A stretch of 60,758 nt of DNA, taken from CAYUNE01 sp964446115 (GTDB lineage Bacteria > Desulfobacterota > Desulfobulbia > Desulfobulbales > Desulfobulbaceae). The stretch's first letter is position 1; each line of letters starts with the position of its first letter. The notes under the pieces were generated by a model. It saw nothing but the letters and a program-made list of their open reading frames with translations, was not told where the DNA came from and ran no database searches. Location: positions 1-60,758 of the forward strand of contig CAYUNE010000030.1 in NCBI GenBank assembly GCA_964446115.1, given 5' to 3'. The position numbers and the translations under genes are program-made. This document shows positions 58,357 to 60,758 of the stretch, piece by piece.

Positions 58357-59687
58357 ATATTCTGATAGTCGATGACGAAGAGATGCAGCGCACCATGCTG
58401 CGGCAGTTTCTGGAAAAGCAGGGCTACCGGGTCTTTACCGCCGCCGACGGCGGCGAGGCCCTGGGGGTGTTCATGGAATATCCGGTGGAGCTGGTTCTGC
58501 TGGATCACCGCATGCCGGATATGAACGGCGATGAGCTCCTGGCCCGGCTCAAAGAGATTAATCCGGCGACGCGGGCGGTGATGATCACCGCCTATGGCGC
58601 GGTGGATACCGCGGTGCGGGTCATGCGGCTGGGAGCGGATCATTTTTTTGAAAAACCCATCGATCTCCAGGAGCTGCTGGCGGTGGTCACCAGGATCGAA
58701 GAGGAGGTGGTGGTCGCCGGCGAGGCGGAGGAGGTTGCCGAGACCATTGACCGGCAAAAGCTGCCGGTGCGGCTCATCGGCGAAAGCCCGTCCATGCAGC
58801 AGGTGCTCTCCGTGGTGCACCGGGTTGCACCGGCGCCGTGGACCGTGCTCATCGCCGGCGAGACCGGCACCGGCAAGGAGCTGATCGCCCGTCTCATCCA
58901 TCTCCTCAGTCCCCGTAAGGCCGAGCCCTTTATCGAGCTCAACTGTGCGGCTATTCCGGAAAATCTCTTTGAGTCCGAACTTTTCGGTCACGAAAAGGGA
59001 GCCTTCACCGGCGCTGCCGCCCGCCGCCGCGGCGTCTTTGAGCTGGCCCACGGCGGCACGCTCTTTCTCGATGAAGTGGCCGAGCTGCCCCTGACGGTTC
59101 AGGCCAAGCTGCTGCGGGCCCTGCAGGAAAAGACCGTCATCCGCGTGGGCGGTGAAAAGGGGATACCGGTGGATGTGCGGATCATCGCCGCCACCAACCG
59201 CGACCTCAGGACAATGGTGAGCGAAGGCGCCTTTCGGGAGGACCTCTATTTCCGTCTCAATGTCATCGAGGTGGAACTGCCGCCGTTACGGAGACGCAAG
59301 GAGGATATTCCCCTGCTGGTCGATTTTTTCCTCAAACGTTACGGCCATAGCCGGGTCAGCTTTGATTCCCGGGCCATGGGACGCCTCCTCAAGTACAACT
59401 ATCCGGGAAATATTCGCGAGCTGGAGCATATCATCCAGCGCACCATCACCCTGGCGCGGCGTCGGATCATTGTCGAAGGCGATCTACCCGAAGAGATTCG
59501 CGGCTATCGGGGCAGATCCGGAGAAGGCGGGCTCAGTGAACAACTGGCCGAATTTGAGCGCAAACTCCTCCTTGAAGCCCTGGAGAAGCATGGCTGGGTG
59601 CAGACCCGGGCCGCGGAATCGTTGGGTATCAGCGAACGGGTCCTGCGCTACAAGATGGAAAAGGCCGGGATCAGGAAACCGCGGTAA
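58353..59687 (+). CDS. NtrC-family response regulator (REC-AAA+-Fis)
   Basis: A protein of 444 residues. Receiver (1-120) with phospho-Asp51 (LVLLDHRMP), sigma-54 AAA+ domain (about 140-385) with GETGTGKELIARLIH, GAFTGA, LFLDEVAELPL and RLNVIEVELPPLRRRK, and a C-terminal Fis HTH (WVQTRAAESLGISERVLRYKMEKAGI). All receiver and sigma-54-contact residues are present. It activates sigma-54 promoters; its targets are not evident. It is the last gene of the four-gene cassette. Confidence 0.95.
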   Translation: MNILIVDDEEMQRTMLRQFLEKQGYRVFTAADGGEALGVFMEYPVELVLLDHRMPDMNGDELLARLKEINPATRAVMITAYGAVDTAVRVMRLGADHFFEKPIDLQELLAVVTRIEEEVVVAGEAEEVAETIDRQKLPVRLIGESPSMQQVLSVVHRVAPAPWTVLIAGETGTGKELIARLIHLLSPRKAEPFIELNCAAIPENLFESELFGHEKGAFTGAAARRRGVFELAHGGTLFLDEVAELPLTVQAKLLRALQEKTVIRVGGEKGIPVDVRIIAATNRDLRTMVSEGAFREDLYFRLNVIEVELPPLRRRKEDIPLLVDFFLKRYGHSRVSFDSRAMGRLLKYNYPGNIRELEHIIQRTITLARRRIIVEGDLPEEIRGYRGRSGEGGLSEQLAEFERKLLLEALEKHGWVQTRAAESLGISERVLRYKMEKAGIRKPR

Positions 59688-59724
59688 TCGGCGGCGGACA
59701 GCGTCCGTCCGGCCGGGCCGCCTC

Positions 59725-60174
59725 TCAGGAGATCGCCAGGAAGAGGCGCAGCAGCAGGAAGCCGTAAATCCCGGCGATGACATCGTCGAGCATGATTCCC
59801 AGGCCGCCGTGGATGTGGTGGTCCACCCAACCCACCGGGAAGGGTTTGAGGATGTCGAAGAAGCGGAAAAGTCCGAAACCGGCAGCCAGGGCCAGGGGAT
59901 TTAAGGGGCAGGCTGCGAGGGTGATGAGCTGGCCGACGATTTCGTCGATGACGACAACGCCGGGATCAGCGGCATCAACGATTTTTTCCATGCCGCCGGC
60001 CGCGGCAACACCGACCACAAAAAGAGCGGTCAGGACGCCGAGATAGCCCGGTATCGGTAAAAAAACCAACCCCAGATAGAGAAAAATCCCGAACAGGGAG
60101 CCCCAGGTGCCCGGGGCCTTGGGCAGGTAACCGCTGTACAGCCCGGTGGCGATGGCAATGGTGAGGTGGTACAT
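59725..60174 (-). CDS. pgpA: Phosphatidylglycerophosphatase A
   Basis: A protein of 149 residues, a membrane enzyme with PKAPGTWGSL, VVIDEIVGQLITL and FGLFRFFDILKPFPVGWVD, the PgpA motifs that carry the catalytic Asp/Glu residues. It dephosphorylates PG-phosphate to phosphatidylglycerol. It converges with the NtrC-type regulator and is next to repeat B. Confidence 0.95.
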   Translation of the reverse strand: MYHLTIAIATGLYSGYLPKAPGTWGSLFGIFLYLGLVFLPIPGYLGVLTALFVVGVAAAGGMEKIVDAADPGVVVIDEIVGQLITLAACPLNPLALAAGFGLFRFFDILKPFPVGWVDHHIHGGLGIMLDDVIAGIYGFLLLRLFLAIS

Positions 60175-60192
60175 TTTTTGTATCCGATCAAA

Positions 60193-60290
60193 GGTGCTGC
60201 AGATTTGTTTACATCTACCCCGGCCGCTATAGCCTATCTATGCGGGCAGGAAAGATTCAGTGAAGATGCGGTGGTCGTGAGTGCCTACGA
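60193..60290 (+). repeat. Dispersed repeat, copy B (next to a group II intron-like 3' end)
   Basis: It starts GGTGCTGCAGATTTG exactly as copy A and contains ATTCAGTGAAGATGCGGTG as in copy C, ending GTGCCTACGATTCACC. The inverted ends are decayed. Unlike A and C, it is followed by a 34-nt hairpin (60325-60358) and a second hairpin ending at 60393. Confidence 0.55.
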
Positions 60291-60324
60291 TTCACCACCC
60301 GGCAACGGCCCGGTAACCTTGGTG

Positions 60325-60393
60325 AAGCGCCCTGTGCGGACCCGCACGCAGGGTGTTGCGGAGGCCGGAGGAGAAAAACCCCGGCTACCCGAT
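60325..60393 (+). other. Possible group II intron domain V/VI remnant
   Basis: The 34-nt element pairs AGCGCCCTG-TGCGG with CCGCA-CG-CAGGGTGTT: a 9-bp lower helix with an AGC/GTT triad including the G-T wobble, a 2-nt bulge on the 3' side and a short upper helix, as in domain V. The loop is GACC, not GNRA. A following hairpin (GCCGGAGG / CCCCGGC) then CTACCCGAT, with an A seven bases from the end, looks like domain VI and a 3' splice site. No reverse transcriptase or 5' part is present, so at most it is a truncated relic. Confidence 0.35.
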
Positions 60394-60403
60394 TCTGTTT
60401 ATC

Positions 60404-60733
60404 TCAGCATGCTAATATATGGGAATCATTTTTTGGTTTTGATAAAAATGGATGAATTTTATCAACCTCCTCACCTTCTTTTTCTTTTATCAAATCAATG
60501 TCATACTGCAATTGTAGACGTGAAAAATACCCCTCTGATACACCAAAATATTTTGACAAACGAATAGCGACACGCGGGGTAATACTTCTTTTTCCTCGGA
60601 CGATTTCACTTATTGCCATGTTGGAGATACCGGTATCCTTAGATAACCTATAAGCCGTTATACCAAATGGAACCATAAATTCTTCTTTTAAGATAATTCC
60701 CGGATGCTCTAACGGTATTAATTTCTCTGACAT
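60404..60733 (-). CDS. HigA-type antitoxin (XRE-family HTH)
   Basis: A protein of 109 residues with an HTH of the HigA/VapI type: HPGIILKEEFMVPFGITAYRL, SKDTGISNMAISEIVRGKRSIT and RVAIRLSKYFGVSEGYF. Its DNA is clearly AT-richer than the neighbours, suggesting recent acquisition. A HigB toxin gene would normally lie just upstream, beyond the right edge of the window. It represses its own operon in known systems. Confidence 0.85.
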   Translation of the reverse strand: MSEKLIPLEHPGIILKEEFMVPFGITAYRLSKDTGISNMAISEIVRGKRSITPRVAIRLSKYFGVSEGYFSRLQLQYDIDLIKEKEGEEVDKIHPFLSKPKNDSHILAC

Positions 60734-60758
60734 TTCGAATACTCCTCAGTTCAATGAT

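Noticed and set aside
1..60758. CRISPR arrays, rRNA genes, transposases, prophage genes
   Set aside because: No regularly spaced repeats, rRNA sequence, transposase or phage structural proteins were recognised on either strand.

Overview
The window is a GC-rich stretch of a Gram-negative, most likely anaerobic bacterium. SecB, TolC/RND efflux, a type IV pilus secretin, a type IV pilus alignment complex, selC (tRNA-Sec), an IspDF fusion, QueH, a NifA-like activator and a NapH-like ferredoxin membrane protein all fit a Desulfobacterota (deltaproteobacterial) sulfate reducer, probably Desulfobulbales-like. This placement is inferred from protein features and synteny, not from rRNA.

Layout. 1-140: the last codons of hypE. 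210-4752: a complete branched-chain amino-acid ABC importer (livK-H-M-G-F, minus strand). 4928-6376: an endonuclease III-exonuclease III fusion. 6502-9806: a HIT protein, a secreted protein of unknown function, a cytoplasmic hybrid histidine kinase and a CDP-alcohol phosphatidyltransferase. 10129-13824: tRNA-Leu, secG and the lower-glycolysis genes tpiA-pgk-gap. 14012-17628: sfsA, pyrC, pyrB, lepB. 18086-25855: a type IV pilus operon, pilM-N-O-P, followed by an AMIN/N0/TPR protein, a separate lipoprotein secretin and a further lipoprotein. 25999-29862: secB, uvrA and a CoA-binding protein. 30018-33963: glyQ without glyS, selC, a small Cys protein, queH, a NifA-like regulator and two tRNA-Ser genes. 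34001-37369: an SH3b protein, a NapH-like 4Fe-4S protein and an M48 peptidase with C-terminal TPRs. 37688-41798: tRNA(CAT), a NIF3 protein, a zinc-ribbon coiled-coil protein, RNase HI, rnpB and ispDF. 41837-45669: a PilZ protein, a YebE/TerB-like protein, a small periplasmic protein and a phosphofructokinase. 45815-51647: a tripartite RND efflux operon. 51924-55003: a secreted Lcl_C/DUF1566 protein and an MscS channel. 55348-59687: a four-gene membrane-protein/sensor-kinase/NtrC-type cassette. 59725-60733: pgpA, an intron-like repeat remnant and a higA-type antitoxin at the edge.

How the genes work together. Most of the window is housekeeping: central glycolysis (tpiA, pgk, gap, pfk), pyrimidine synthesis (pyrB, pyrC), protein export (secG, secB, lepB), tRNA and RNA maturation (selC, rnpB, queH) and DNA repair (uvrA, the Nth-Xth fusion). 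The most distinctive system is the pilus operon. There the usual single PilQ is replaced by two polypeptides: a peptidoglycan-binding AMIN/N0 protein with TPR repeats, and an MshL-like lipoprotein that carries the secretin barrel.

Unexplained structure. An approximately 100-bp intergenic repeat family (three near-full copies and several fragments) has inverted ends. One copy is followed by hairpins resembling group II intron domains V and VI. A perfect 25-bp inverted repeat with a 2-nt spacer lies at 55136-55187. There is no CRISPR array, rRNA operon, transposase or reverse transcriptase in the window.
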